Assembly (NCBI RefSeq): GCF_017312725.1
Contig: NZ_BOPO01000047.1
Span: 1-41,218 of the forward strand
Direction of reading: 5' to 3'
Origin: Actinocatenispora comari
Lineage (GTDB): Bacteria; Actinomycetota; Actinomycetes; Mycobacteriales; Micromonosporaceae
DNA: 41,218 nucleotides
Positions 7,411-14,986 of the stretch are shown here, piece after piece. The notes beneath the pieces were generated by a model, which saw only the letters and a program-made list of their open reading frames with translations, had not been told where the DNA came from and searched no databases. Made by a program: the position numbers and the translations under genes. The first letter of the stretch is position 1. Every line of letters starts with the position of its first letter.

Positions 7411-7926
7411 TCAGGCGCCGAGGGCCAGCTGGAAGGCCGCGAGCACGTCGTGGCACAGCGCCGGCGGCGGGGCGGCGCAGATGCGCCGGGTGTCCGCGTG
7501 CGCGCTGCGGATCGACCCGCCGCGCCGGACGAGCCGCAGGTAGCCCGCCGGGCTGCGGACCACCGCGTCGCCGCAGCCGACCGGTACCGGAGCGGCCTCG
7601 GTCGCCGGGCCGCTCGCGGTGCCGGCGGCGAGCTGGACGAGGCCCCGCACGTACCGGGAGTCGTGCAGGGCGCCGCGGTAGGCGACCAGCAGCGCGGTGT
7701 CGAAGTACTCCGGGCCGAACCTGTCCTGCCAGTCGGGGTCGAGCTCGACGTCGACCACCCGGTCGTCGGCGCCGAGCGTGACCCGGATCGTGCCGGACGG
7801 GTCCGCGCAGCGAAAGTACGACGGCGGCCGCTCGCCGAACGCGCGTACCTCGGCGATGGCCCAGGCTCGCAGGTCGCGCCGGGCACCGTCGCGCCGTGCG
7901 CGCGCCCGGACGTTGTTCACGGCCAT
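7411..7926 (-). CDS. Conserved hypothetical protein with YbaB/EbfC-like core
   Basis: 171 residues. A basic helical N-terminus (VRARARRDGARRDLRAWAIAEV) precedes a strand-rich segment, GTIRVTLGADDRVVDVELDP, followed by a helical stretch with LLVAYRGALHDSR. This layout resembles actinobacterial YbaB/EbfC-like proteins, nucleoid-associated DNA-binding proteins often encoded near secretion or antibiotic genes. The C-terminal 70 residues (VGCGDAVVRSPAGYLRLVRRGGS, then a Cys/Ala-rich end) are extra. ATG 7926 has AGGAGG with a good spacer, so the longer upstream frame is rejected. The match is a fold-level guess; function unknown. Confidence 0.6.
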   Translation of the reverse strand: MAVNNVRARARRDGARRDLRAWAIAEVRAFGERPPSYFRCADPSGTIRVTLGADDRVVDVELDPDWQDRFGPEYFDTALLVAYRGALHDSRYVRGLVQLAAGTASGPATEAAPVPVGCGDAVVRSPAGYLRLVRRGGSIRSAHADTRRICAAPPPALCHDVLAAFQLALGA

Positions 7927-8007
7927 GCTCCTGGTCCTCCTGCTGCGCTCGGCGCCGGTCCGCTGAACGGTACTCAGCGTCGGCAACCGGACGGGGGGGA
8001 CGAGCAG

Positions 8008-8060
8008 GCAGTGTTCGGTCGAGCATGTGGTATCGCCGACACCACGGTCGACCGAGCTGC
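8008..8060. other. Large interrupted stem-loop in an intergenic region
   Basis: Between the YbaB-like gene and the kinase gene lies a nested structure: gcag/ctgc (8008-8011, 8057-8060), tcggtcga/tcgaccga (8015-8022, 8048-8055) and gtggt/accac (8027-8031, 8041-8045), separated by small internal loops. It could terminate the kinase transcript on the minus strand or act as an operator. No T-tract follows. Confidence 0.5.
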
Positions 8061-8145
8061 CCGGCCCGCCGGTGATGAGCACGGCCGGCCCAGGTCGGTG
8101 CGGACCGGCCGCGGCGGGGCGGCCCGGGGCCGTCGGCGGGCGCGG

Positions 8146-8676
8146 TCAGCGGGGGAGCGGGTCCGGGCCCGCGGTGAGGGCGGCGCGGGCGGCGGCGAGC
8201 TGGGCGGTGAGCGGGAGCATCCCGTCGACCACCGCGTCCGCGTGCGCCGACGACGGGGCGACGTATCGCTCGAACCGTTCCCGCCCGTGGCCGAGGTAGC
8301 GGCGGGCGAAGTCGGCGAGGGCGGGCGGGTCCGGCTCGGCGCCCTGCCGCAGCATCTTGCGGGCCAGCCGGACGTCGGCCGGGACGTCGAGCCACAGCCG
8401 GAGGTCGCAGCGCTCCCGCAGCGCCGGCAGCGCCAGGACGAGGTGGCCCTCGACGACGGCGCCGCCGGTCGCGGCCAGGTCCCGCAGCACCGCCGGCACG
8501 TCGACGTTGTCCGGGTCGTTGCGGTCCGGTATCCGCCGCCCGTCGACCACGACCCGCCGGGGCCGCGCGCGAAGGTACCCGTCCAGCGACAGCACCGGCA
8601 GGCCGAGCGCGCCGGCCAGCGCCACCGCCAGCGTCGTCTTGCCGGCTCCGGGTCCGCCGGCGAGGCCGACGATCAT
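8146..8676 (-). CDS. P-loop kinase, uridine kinase/phosphoribulokinase-like
   Basis: 176 residues. Walker A at the very start: GLAGGPGAGKTT (residues 4-15), then [13 protein letters not shown], where the Asp after the second strand is typical of the uridine kinase/PRK group. RNDPDNVDVPAVLRDL and VVEGHLVLALPALRE follow (Walker B-like), then LRLWLDVPADVRLARKMLRQ and a lid with paired Arg. It presumably transfers phosphate from ATP to a nucleoside, sugar or pantothenate-like hydroxyl; the substrate is unknown. The ATG overlaps the stop of the sulfotransferase-like gene by 4 nt (ATGA), so both are co-translated. Confidence 0.8.
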   Translation of the reverse strand: MIVGLAGGPGAGKTTLAVALAGALGLPVLSLDGYLRARPRRVVVDGRRIPDRNDPDNVDVPAVLRDLAATGGAVVEGHLVLALPALRERCDLRLWLDVPADVRLARKMLRQGAEPDPPALADFARRYLGHGRERFERYVAPSSAHADAVVDGMLPLTAQLAAARAALTAGPDPLPR

Positions 8677-9383
8677 GCCGGGACGAGCCGCCGTGCGCGC
8701 AGCCGGTCGTAGTACGGGCGGTGGTGCGCGGCGAACTCGGCGAGCAGCGGCGTGTCGTGCACCGTGTGCGGATAGCGCGTGGCGGTCGCCGACAGGCCGG
8801 TGGAGGCGGCGACGTCGGCGTGCCATTGCGCGGTACGCCGCCACTCGGTGCGCTCGCCGGCACGCCAGTGCAGTGCCTCGGGCCGGAAGCCCAGTCCGAC
8901 CGCGGCGCAGTACGCGGCCATCGTCGCGTCCGGGTGGGCGGCGAGATCGGCCGCGTCGACCACCGCCGGCGGGGTGTCGGCGTGCGCGGCGGCCGCGTCG
9001 TACAGCTCGGCCAGGTGTTCGAGCCCGAGGTCGGCGCGGCACATGTCCGGGTCGATCGCGTAGAACGACGCGGCGATCTCGGCCGGGTCGCGGATCAGGA
9101 ACGTGTGCCGCACCTCGGCGAGGAAACGCTCGTCGGCGAGCACCGCCGGGTACCGGTTGTCGGTGGTGTCCTTGAAGAACACCCGGTCGGTGGCCGACGC
9201 CGCCCGCAGCGCGGCGATCAGCTCGGCGTGGTCGCGTACCGGTCCGGCCGGGCCGTCGGTCTCGCCGTGGTCGGCGACGTTGCAGAACGGCTCGTGCAGC
9301 GCGAGCAGGTCGCCGCGTTCCACCATGGCCCGGAAGAACGCGGTCGACCGGGACCGCGGCGCGCTCCACAACGCGATGATCAT
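8673..9383 (-). CDS. Sulfotransferase-like P-loop protein
   Basis: 236 residues. The N-terminus MIIALWSAPRSRSTAFFRAM is the PAPS-binding-type P-loop of sulfotransferases (xPRSGST). Further conserved-looking stretches are HEPFCNVAD, RVFFKDTTDNRYP and HTFLIRDPAEIAASFY (RDPxxxxxS, the 3'-phosphate loop). The family includes sulfotransferases and relatives of unknown activity, so transfer of sulfate from PAPS to a small molecule is inferred. It overlaps the downstream kinase by ATGA. The upstream SDR ends 52 bp before its start; a TAGACA hexamer lies 6 nt before the ATG. No signal peptide; cytoplasmic. Confidence 0.78.
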   Translation of the reverse strand: MIIALWSAPRSRSTAFFRAMVERGDLLALHEPFCNVADHGETDGPAGPVRDHAELIAALRAASATDRVFFKDTTDNRYPAVLADERFLAEVRHTFLIRDPAEIAASFYAIDPDMCRADLGLEHLAELYDAAAAHADTPPAVVDAADLAAHPDATMAAYCAAVGLGFRPEALHWRAGERTEWRRTAQWHADVAASTGLSATATRYPHTVHDTPLLAEFAAHHRPYYDRLRARRLVPA

Positions 9384-9435
9384 GGCGCCTGTCTACCGAA
9401 CCGCGGCCCGGCCCGCAACGCGGTACCGGCCGGGG

Positions 9436-10122
9436 TCAGCTCAGGTGGTCGGCGACGATGCGGCGGGCGACGGTGGCGGGGGAGGGCAGCTCGCCGCGCT
9501 CGGCCAGGCCGCGGTACCGGGCCTGGTCGGGGAACCAGACGTCGTCGCTGGTGCGGATCAGCGCCTGCATCTCGGTGTCCATCACGCCCGGGTTGACGCT
9601 CGCCACCCGCACCCGGTCGTCGTCGGCGTACTGCTGGGCGAGCGCGGCGAAGAACATCTCGCCGCCGGCCTTGGTCGCGCAGTAGGTGGCCCAGCCGTCG
9701 ACGACCCGGTGCGCCGCGCCGGACGAGACGAACAGCACGGTGGTCGGGCGGTCGCCGGCGGCGGCCAGTACCGCGCCGGTCAGCAGCATCGGGGCGAGCA
9801 GGTTGACGTGCACGCTCGCCGCGGTACGGGCCGGGTCCAGGGTGCCGATCGCGCCGATCGGCTCCACCGACCCGGCGTTGTGGATCAGCACCACCGGCTC
9901 GTCGGTGGGCCCGGCGGACAGGAAGCCGGGCAGCTCCGGCAGTTCCCCGTCGGGCCGGGACAGGTCCGCCGGGCAGAGCCGGACCCGGGCCGGATCGGCG
10001 GCCCGCTGCTGCGCGGTGAAGCCCCGGCCGATGGCGAACAGCCGGTCACCCCGCGCGTACAGCTCGTCGAACAGTGCCCGGCCCAGCCCGCGGGACACCC
10101 CGGTCAGTACGGTGGCGGTCAT
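9436..10122 (-). CDS. Short-chain dehydrogenase/reductase (benzil reductase-like)
   Basis: 228 residues from ATG 10122. Cofactor loop TGVSRGLG (residues 7-14), HNAG (81-84), catalytic Ser in FVSSGAAHR (133/134), and Y147-x3-K151 in TYCATK. The Rossmann fold is complete. The sequence style, with a short substrate loop and VNPGVMDTEMQ, resembles sepiapterin reductase/YueD-type benzil reductases using NADPH; the substrate is unproven. A longer frame to 10206 exists, but it enters the promoter region shared with the divergent 3-hydroxyacyl-CoA dehydrogenase gene. Divergent from that gene across 96 bp, and probably co-transcribed with the sulfotransferase/kinase pair downstream (52-bp gap). Confidence 0.85.
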   Translation of the reverse strand: MTATVLTGVSRGLGRALFDELYARGDRLFAIGRGFTAQQRAADPARVRLCPADLSRPDGELPELPGFLSAGPTDEPVVLIHNAGSVEPIGAIGTLDPARTAASVHVNLLAPMLLTGAVLAAAGDRPTTVLFVSSGAAHRVVDGWATYCATKAGGEMFFAALAQQYADDDRVRVASVNPGVMDTEMQALIRTSDDVWFPDQARYRGLAERGELPSPATVARRIVADHLS

Positions 10123-10218
10123 GGTCGGTGCCTTCCCTCGGGCCTGGTACGACCAGCCGATGCTACGAAACGGCGGCCGGCAGCGTGGCCGGGACGCCGC
10201 GAACACAGGAGGTCATGG

Positions 10219-11790
10219 GTGGCTGACGAGATCCGTACCGTCGGGGTGGTCGGGCTGGGCACGATGGGTGCCGGCATCGCCGAGGTGTTCGCCCGCAGCG
10301 GGCTGCCGGTGACCGCGCTGGAGATCGACGACGCGGCGCTGTCCCGCGGCCGCGACACCCTGCGCGCCTCCACCGACCGGGCGGTACGCAAGGGCAAGCT
10401 CACCGCCGAGCAGGCGGCGCAGATCCTGGACCGGATCACGTTCACCACCGACTACGCCGCGATGTCCGGTGCCGACCTGGTCGTCGAGGCGGCGCCGGAG
10501 CGGATGGCGATCAAGCGCGCCGTGTTCACCGAACTGGACCGGGTCTGCCCGGCACACGCGATCCTCGCCACCAACACCAGTTCGCTGTCGGTGACCGAGA
10601 TCGCGCACCAGACCACCCGGCCGCACCGGGTGGTCGGGATGCACTTCTTCAACCCGGCGCCGGTGATGAAGCTGGTCGAGGTGATCTCCACCGTCGTCGC
10701 CGACCGGGACGCCGCCGACACCGTGGTGGCGCTGTGCCGGCGGCTGGGCAAGACCCCGGTCGCGGTGGGCGACCGGCCCGGCTTCGTCGCCAACTACCTG
10801 CTGCTCGGCTACCTCAACCAGGCGGCCTGGATGGTCTCCGACGGCTACGTCTCGCCCGCCGACCTGGACACCGCGATGCACGACGGCGCCGGCCTGCCGA
10901 TGGGCCCGCTGACCCTGATGGACCTGATCGGCCTCGACACCATCGTGGAGATCCTCGACGTGATCCACACGTACGGCGGGGGCAGCCGGCGGCACGCCTG
11001 CGCGCCGCTGCTGCGCCAGCTCGTCGCCGCCGGCCGGTACGGGCGCAAGTCCGGGCACGGCTTCTTCCCGTACCCGAAGGCCGGCTCGGGAGCGCTCGCC
11101 GACGCCGACCCCGCCGCCGAGCCGTCTGCCACCGTACCCGGAACCGTTGCGGTACTGGGTGATCCGGCCGCCGCCGCGGCGCTGGCCGGGGCCGGCGTCA
11201 CGGTCCGCGAACTGTCCGATGTGGACAAGTCCGCGCTGGCCGGGGTGGACCTGGTCGTGGTCGGTGCCGGCGCGGACGCGGCGACGTACGCGGCGCTCGG
11301 CGCGGCGACCGACGCGGTCCTCGCGATCGACTCGGCCACCGAACCGCTCGCCGCCGCCGGTGCCGCGAGCGGCCAGCCCGGGGCCGTCGTCGGCCTGCAC
11401 CTGGTCGGCGAGCTCGTCGAGATCGCCCGTACGGTCGGCACCGACGACGCGGCGGTCGCGGCGGCGCGCGGGCTGGCCGAGGCGCTCGGGCGGCGCGCGA
11501 TCGTGGTCGACGAGCGGGCCGGGTTGGTGGTCGAGGCGCTGCTGGTGCCCTACCTCAACGACGCGATCGGCATGCTCGCCAGCGGCTACGCCGACGCCGA
11601 CGGCATCGACCACGCCATGACGCTGGGCTGCGGGTACCCGGAGGGGCCGATCGCCGCGGTCGACCGGCTCGGCCCGGCCGCGGTGCTCGCCGCCGCGCGG
11701 GCGCTGCACGCGGAGTCCGGTGAGCCGAGCCGCGCGCCGTCCCCGCTGCTCGCGCAGCTGGTCGCCGCCGGCCGTGGCGCCCGCGGCTGA
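10219..11790 (+). CDS. 3-hydroxyacyl-CoA dehydrogenase, two-domain form
   Basis: 523 residues. The first ~290 form a complete 3-hydroxyacyl-CoA dehydrogenase: NAD loop GLGTMG (12-17), VVEAAPERMAIKRAVF, ATNTSSLSVTEIA, catalytic HFFNP followed by APVMKLVEVI, and the C-terminal dimer domain with DLDTAMHDGAGLPMGP. After a Pro/Ala linker comes a second, degenerate copy. It has TVAVLGDPAAAAAL without a proper GxGxxG, GLHLVGELVEIART in place of HFFNP, and a recognisable C-terminal domain (DGIDHAMTLGCGYPEGP). The first half would oxidise L-3-hydroxyacyl-CoA in beta-oxidation; the second probably only shapes the enzyme. GTG 10219 follows AGGAGG by 6 nt. An ATG at 10215 is out of frame. A strong terminator follows. 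Confidence 0.9.
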   Translation: MADEIRTVGVVGLGTMGAGIAEVFARSGLPVTALEIDDAALSRGRDTLRASTDRAVRKGKLTAEQAAQILDRITFTTDYAAMSGADLVVEAAPERMAIKRAVFTELDRVCPAHAILATNTSSLSVTEIAHQTTRPHRVVGMHFFNPAPVMKLVEVISTVVADRDAADTVVALCRRLGKTPVAVGDRPGFVANYLLLGYLNQAAWMVSDGYVSPADLDTAMHDGAGLPMGPLTLMDLIGLDTIVEILDVIHTYGGGSRRHACAPLLRQLVAAGRYGRKSGHGFFPYPKAGSGALADADPAAEPSATVPGTVAVLGDPAAAAALAGAGVTVRELSDVDKSALAGVDLVVVGAGADAATYAALGAATDAVLAIDSATEPLAAAGAASGQPGAVVGLHLVGELVEIARTVGTDDAAVAAARGLAEALGRRAIVVDERAGLVVEALLVPYLNDAIGMLASGYADADGIDHAMTLGCGYPEGPIAAVDRLGPAAVLAAARALHAESGEPSRAPSPLLAQLVAAGRGARG

Positions 11791-11810
11791 CCCTGCCGGT
11801 ACGCCACGAT

Positions 11811-11850
11811 GGCAGCCGCCCGCCCGGCCGGGGCCGGGCGGGCGGCTGCC
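11811..11850. terminator. Rho-independent-type hairpin after the 3-hydroxyacyl-CoA dehydrogenase gene
   Basis: Perfect 19-bp inverted repeat (11811-11829 and 11832-11850) with a 2-nt centre, all G/C apart from one A/T pair per arm. No T-tract follows, as is common in actinomycetes. It begins 20 bp after the stop codon. Confidence 0.75.
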
Positions 11851-11885
11851 GCGGCGCGGGTGCCCGCACCGGGTGAGCGCCGTCC

Positions 11886-11891
11886 TATGCT
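11886..11891 (+). promoter_or_regulatory. -10-like hexamer for leaderless transcript
   Basis: TATGCT lies 7 nt before ATG 11899, with no Shine-Dalgarno between. The hexamer contains an alternative ATG (11887), which is unlikely to be used if this is the -10. Confidence 0.45.
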
Positions 11892-11898
11892 GGTGGGC

Positions 11899-12294
11899 AT
11901 GCCGGAGGGTGCCGAGGCCGAGGGGCCTTCGATGGATGACGTGGCGGGCTCGATCGCGGCCCGCAAGGCGCTGGGGCCGGACGCCGAGGAGGCGGTCATC
12001 CGGGCGTTCCTGGAGCGCACCGGGCAGGAGATCGACCGCCGGGTGGACGAGCGGCTTGCCCGCACCCGGCCCGAGCCCCCCATGCCGGCTCCGGCACCGG
12101 CACCCCACCCGCCGCAGCGGCAGCCCAGCGGCGTCGACCACACGCCGTTCGTGCTGGCGATCATCTCGATCGGCGCGGGCATCCCGCTGACCGGCATCGC
12201 CACCCAGCTGCAGGGCCCCACCCTGCTGGGCATCGTGATCATCTGGGCCGGCCTGGTCCTGATCAACGTCGTCTACGGCATGCGCCGTCGCTAG
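11899..12294 (+). CDS. Small membrane protein with one or two C-terminal helices
   Basis: 131 residues from ATG 11899. The N-terminal 70 residues are acidic and helical (DDVAGSIAARKALGPDAEE, then a TGQEIDRRVDERLAR coiled-coil-like stretch). A Pro/Ala-rich linker follows, then two hydrophobic stretches (FVLAIISIGAGIPLTGIA and LLGIVIIWAGLVLINVVY) and a basic end GMRRR. No family recognised with certainty; similar small proteins occur across actinomycetes. The last codons, the TAG stop and the following 63 bp form three 27-bp tandem copies, and the stop replaces a TGG found in the other two copies. ATG 11887 is an alternative start. Confidence 0.75.
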   Translation: MPEGAEAEGPSMDDVAGSIAARKALGPDAEEAVIRAFLERTGQEIDRRVDERLARTRPEPPMPAPAPAPHPPQRQPSGVDHTPFVLAIISIGAGIPLTGIATQLQGPTLLGIVIIWAGLVLINVVYGMRRR

Positions 12295-12357
12295 GCGACT
12301 CGGGGCATGCGCTGCCGCTGGGCGGCCTGGGGCATGCGCCGCCGCTGGGCGACCCGG
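12277..12357 (+). repeat. 27-bp tandem repeat spanning a stop codon (three copies)
   Basis: Copies at 12277-12303, 12304-12330 and 12331-12357 begin ggcatgcgc and differ at a few positions. Copy 1 encodes the last residues (GMRRR) and the TAG stop of the upstream gene. Copies 2 and 3 have TGG at the stop position and would read in frame. Nothing else was recognised between 12358 and 12497. Confidence 0.85.
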
Positions 12358-12497
12358 CGCGCCCGCCGCAGCACGCCGTCCGGTAGAGCACGTCGCGGTC
12401 GGGTCGGCCGTCACCGCCGGTCGGATCCGGCGCCGTCACCCGGCGCGGATGGCTCGGGGAGCCGGACCGTCCGGCCGGGCAGCGGCTCTCGCGCGGG

Positions 12498-13859
12498 TCA
12501 GGCGCGCAACAGGCGCAGCGACGGCGGGACCAGCGGGGCTTCCACCCACCGAGCGTCGAACGTGCCGGCGGTGACGTCGGCGGTCACCGACAACCGGTGC
12601 GGCGCCTCCAGGAACAGCGCGTCGACGGTCAGGTGCGTCCGGTCGGTCCAGCCGCCGCTGACCGCCACCGGGACCGGCTCGTCGGCGATGCTCCACCGGC
12701 CCGGTGCGAGCGACAGCCGCAGCTCGGTGTCGTGCTCGCACAGGACGATCTGCTCGTCGCGTACCGCCACGGCGGTCAACGGCGTCGCGCCCGGGGTGGC
12801 GGGCGTCAGCGACCAGCTGCCGGAACGCGGGGAGCCGGCCGGCAGCGGCGGCAGCGCGAGCCGGCCGAGCCGTTCGGCGAGGGCGGCGTCGTCGGCGGCC
12901 GTGCCCCGCCGGCCGAAGGCCGGCAACAGGTGCCGCCACGCGGCGTCCAGCACCGCCTGCATCTCGACCGTCGCCCCGGTGTACGCCACGGCCGCGTCCT
13001 GCTCCGGCAGCACCAGGCAGAACTGCCCGAAGGCGCCGTCGCCGCGGTACCCGTGCCGGGACATCCAGAACTGGAACCCGTAGCCCTCGCTCCAGTCCGG
13101 GTGCGCGTCGTCGGTGCGGACCTGTGGCCGGGTCGCCTCCGCGACCCAGTCCTCGGACAGGATCCGGTGGCCCTGCCAGATGCCGCCCCGCAGATACAGC
13201 TCGCCGAGCGTGGCGATCGCCTCGGTGGTGGTGAACAGGCCGATGAAACCGAGGTCGTGCCCCGATCCGTGCTGCTGCCAGGTCGCGGTGCCGATCCCGA
13301 GCGGGTCGAACAGCCGGGGGCGCAGGTAGCCGGTGAGCGTCGTGCCGGTGAGCCGCTGCAGGATCACCCCGAGCGTGTACGTGGCCGGCTGGTTGTAGGC
13401 GAAGACGGTGCCGGGTTCGCGATCGGGCGGAAGCCGAAGAAACCCGCGCACCGGGTCGGCGGGATCGGCTTCGAACACCTCCTGCCAGGTGTCCCGGGTG
13501 TGCCCGCTGCTCATCGACGCCAGGTGCCGCACGCGGATCGCTCCGGTCCCCGCGGCGGCCAGCTCGCGGTACTCGGGGAAGAAGTCGACGACCCGGTCGT
13601 CGAGCCGCAGCAGGCCCTCGTCCAGCGCCAGGCCCAGGGCGGTGGAGGTGAAGCTCTTGCTCAGCGAGTAGAGCATGTGCGGCCGGTCGGAGCGGTACGG
13701 CGACCACCAGCCGGCGGCCACCCGGTGTCCGTGCCGCAGCACCACGAGGCTGTGCGGCTCGATCCCCGGGGCCTCCTCCACGGCATCGAGGAACGCGGCG
13801 ATGCCGCGGGAGTCGACGCCCTGATCGGCCGGTGCGGACGTGGGCAGCGAGTCGCTCAT
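12498..13859 (-). CDS. Serine hydrolase, beta-lactamase/CubicO family
   Basis: 453 residues. The catalytic SxxK tetrad is S65-L-S-K68 in MLYSLSKSF, and the second motif is YN (155-156) in FAYNQPATY. The AMP/beta-lactamase fold spans about residues 15-345: SSGHTRDTWQEV, LFDPLGIGTATW, GEGYGFQFW-like DWSEGYGFQFW, and YRGDGAFGQF. The last ~100 residues form a separate beta-rich domain (PVPVAVSGGWTDRTHLTVDA). This family includes esterases and peptidases; a true beta-lactamase is unlikely from similarity alone. No signal peptide is apparent, suggesting a cytoplasmic enzyme. ATG 13859 was chosen because the upstream frame lacks family similarity. Divergent from the small zinc protein gene. Confidence 0.82.
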   Translation of the reverse strand: MSDSLPTSAPADQGVDSRGIAAFLDAVEEAPGIEPHSLVVLRHGHRVAAGWWSPYRSDRPHMLYSLSKSFTSTALGLALDEGLLRLDDRVVDFFPEYRELAAAGTGAIRVRHLASMSSGHTRDTWQEVFEADPADPVRGFLRLPPDREPGTVFAYNQPATYTLGVILQRLTGTTLTGYLRPRLFDPLGIGTATWQQHGSGHDLGFIGLFTTTEAIATLGELYLRGGIWQGHRILSEDWVAEATRPQVRTDDAHPDWSEGYGFQFWMSRHGYRGDGAFGQFCLVLPEQDAAVAYTGATVEMQAVLDAAWRHLLPAFGRRGTAADDAALAERLGRLALPPLPAGSPRSGSWSLTPATPGATPLTAVAVRDEQIVLCEHDTELRLSLAPGRWSIADEPVPVAVSGGWTDRTHLTVDALFLEAPHRLSVTADVTAGTFDARWVEAPLVPPSLRLLRA

Positions 13860-13975
13860 ACGACGGGCAACGTCTCGTCTGGGCGGATGATTCCGTCGGC
13901 GCCCGCCACCACCGCAGACAGCGCGGACGTCGCGCGGCCGCAGGCGCCTGGCGATGGCCGGTTCGGCTGAGCAAA

Positions 13976-13981
13976 TACGCT
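13976..13981 (+). promoter_or_regulatory. -10-like hexamer for leaderless transcript
   Basis: TACGCT lies 7 nt before GTG 13989, with no Shine-Dalgarno. This is the same geometry as at 11886-11899. Confidence 0.4.
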
Positions 13982-13988
13982 TGACAGC

Positions 13989-14300
13989 GTGAGTCCGCGA
14001 CGCAACCGACGCCAGCAGGCGGTGACGCCGGTCGATACCGACCGGTCCCGGCACGGGGTCGACACCCTGGAGCACTGGCCGGACGGGCAGTGGCGGGTGC
14101 GCGCGGTCACCGGCAGCAGCGGCAAGACGTACCGCTGCCCGGGCTGTGACCAGGAGATCCGCCCCGGCGCCGGCCATCTGGTCTGCTGGCCGGAGGGCCG
14201 GATCGACGACCGGCGGCACTGGCACCCCGCCTGCTGGCGGGCCCGGCTGCGCCGCGGCCCGGTGATCCAGCGCTCCCGCAACGCCCCCCGCTACGGCTGA
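13989..14300 (+). CDS. Small zinc-binding protein (CxxC...H/C type)
   Basis: 103 residues. A basic N-terminus (MSPRRNRRQQ) is followed by WPDGQWRVRAVTGSSGKTYRC and then a metal-binding module: CPGCDQEI, GHLVCWPEGR, and RRHWHPACWRAR. The Cys-x2-Cys and HW-H-x2-C pattern suggests one zinc site. Homologues of about 100 residues are widespread in actinobacteria and are often labelled ATP/GTP-binding without support. Function is unknown; nucleic-acid contact is a guess from basic charge. GTG start with a -10-like hexamer 7 nt upstream. Divergent from the serine hydrolase. Confidence 0.75.
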   Translation: MSPRRNRRQQAVTPVDTDRSRHGVDTLEHWPDGQWRVRAVTGSSGKTYRCPGCDQEIRPGAGHLVCWPEGRIDDRRHWHPACWRARLRRGPVIQRSRNAPRYG

Positions 14301-14458
14301 CCGGCCGGCGCAGTCCCGCCCCGCTCCTGGCCCGCGGCCGACCCGACGCGGCCGGGCGCCGCTGGCTCGATCCGGGAGTTTCCGGCGGCGGGGACAACAA
14401 ATCGGGGCCGAGTTGCGTGGGTAGGGGGAGACAGGCCACCACCCATCAGGAGGCTCGA

Positions 14459-14986
14459 TTGCCGGCCGACTTCGAGGAGTTCGTCGCGCAGCGGCTGCCG
14501 GCGCTGCTGCGCTTCGGCACCGTACTGTGCGGCGACCCGGGTACCGCCGAGGACGTCGTCCAGGAGGTACTGATCCGGGCACACCTCAAGTGGCGCCGGA
14601 TCTCCCGGTACGACCGGCCCGAGCAGTACGTGCGTCGGATGGTCGTCAACGAGTACGTCTCGTTGCGCCGCCGGCTGTGGCGCTGGGTGCCCGCCGCCAC
14701 GGTCGAGCCGGCCGAGCCGGTACCCGACCCGGCCACCCACCACGCCGAGCGGGCCGCGCTGGACGCCCACCTGGCGCTGCTGCCGCCCCGCCAGCGGGCG
14801 GTGTTGGTGCTGCGGTTCTACGTCGGGATGCCGGACGGCGAGATCGCCGAGGTGCTCGGCTGCCGCCCGGCGACCGTCCGTGGCCACGTCTCGCGGGCGC
14901 TCGCCACGCTCCGCGCCCGGATGAGCGATGCCCGACCCGTCCCCGCGCCGCGGCCACGGGCCGACTCACCCCTGGAGGGAACATGA
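14459..14986 (+). CDS. ECF sigma factor, SigE-like family
   Basis: 175 residues. Region 2 is FEEFVAQRLPALLRFG followed by TAEDVVQEVLIRAHLKW and YVRRMVVNEYVSLRRR. Region 4 is ALLPPRQRAVLVLRFYVG followed by IAEVLGCRPATVRGHVSRAL, a helix-turn-helix that reads the -35 box. This is the actinobacterial SigE-type ECF group. The start is taken as TTG 14459 because AGGAGG lies 5 nt upstream (14448-14453) and the protein then begins at the usual LPADFEEF. A GTG at 14417 would add 14 residues. The stop overlaps the next gene as ATGA, so the downstream membrane protein is a candidate anti-sigma partner. Confidence 0.88.
   Translation: MPADFEEFVAQRLPALLRFGTVLCGDPGTAEDVVQEVLIRAHLKWRRISRYDRPEQYVRRMVVNEYVSLRRRLWRWVPAATVEPAEPVPDPATHHAERAALDAHLALLPPRQRAVLVLRFYVGMPDGEIAEVLGCRPATVRGHVSRALATLRARMSDARPVPAPRPRADSPLEGT

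Noticed and set aside
12307-13083. Plus-strand frame following the repeat at 12277 as a separate gene
   Set aside because: Beyond the repeat it is antisense to the serine hydrolase gene and is Arg/Ser-rich without a domain.
13981-13986. Perfect TTGACA as a -35 box
   Set aside because: It lies immediately before the GTG start at 13989, and no -10 is found 16-18 bp downstream on the same strand.
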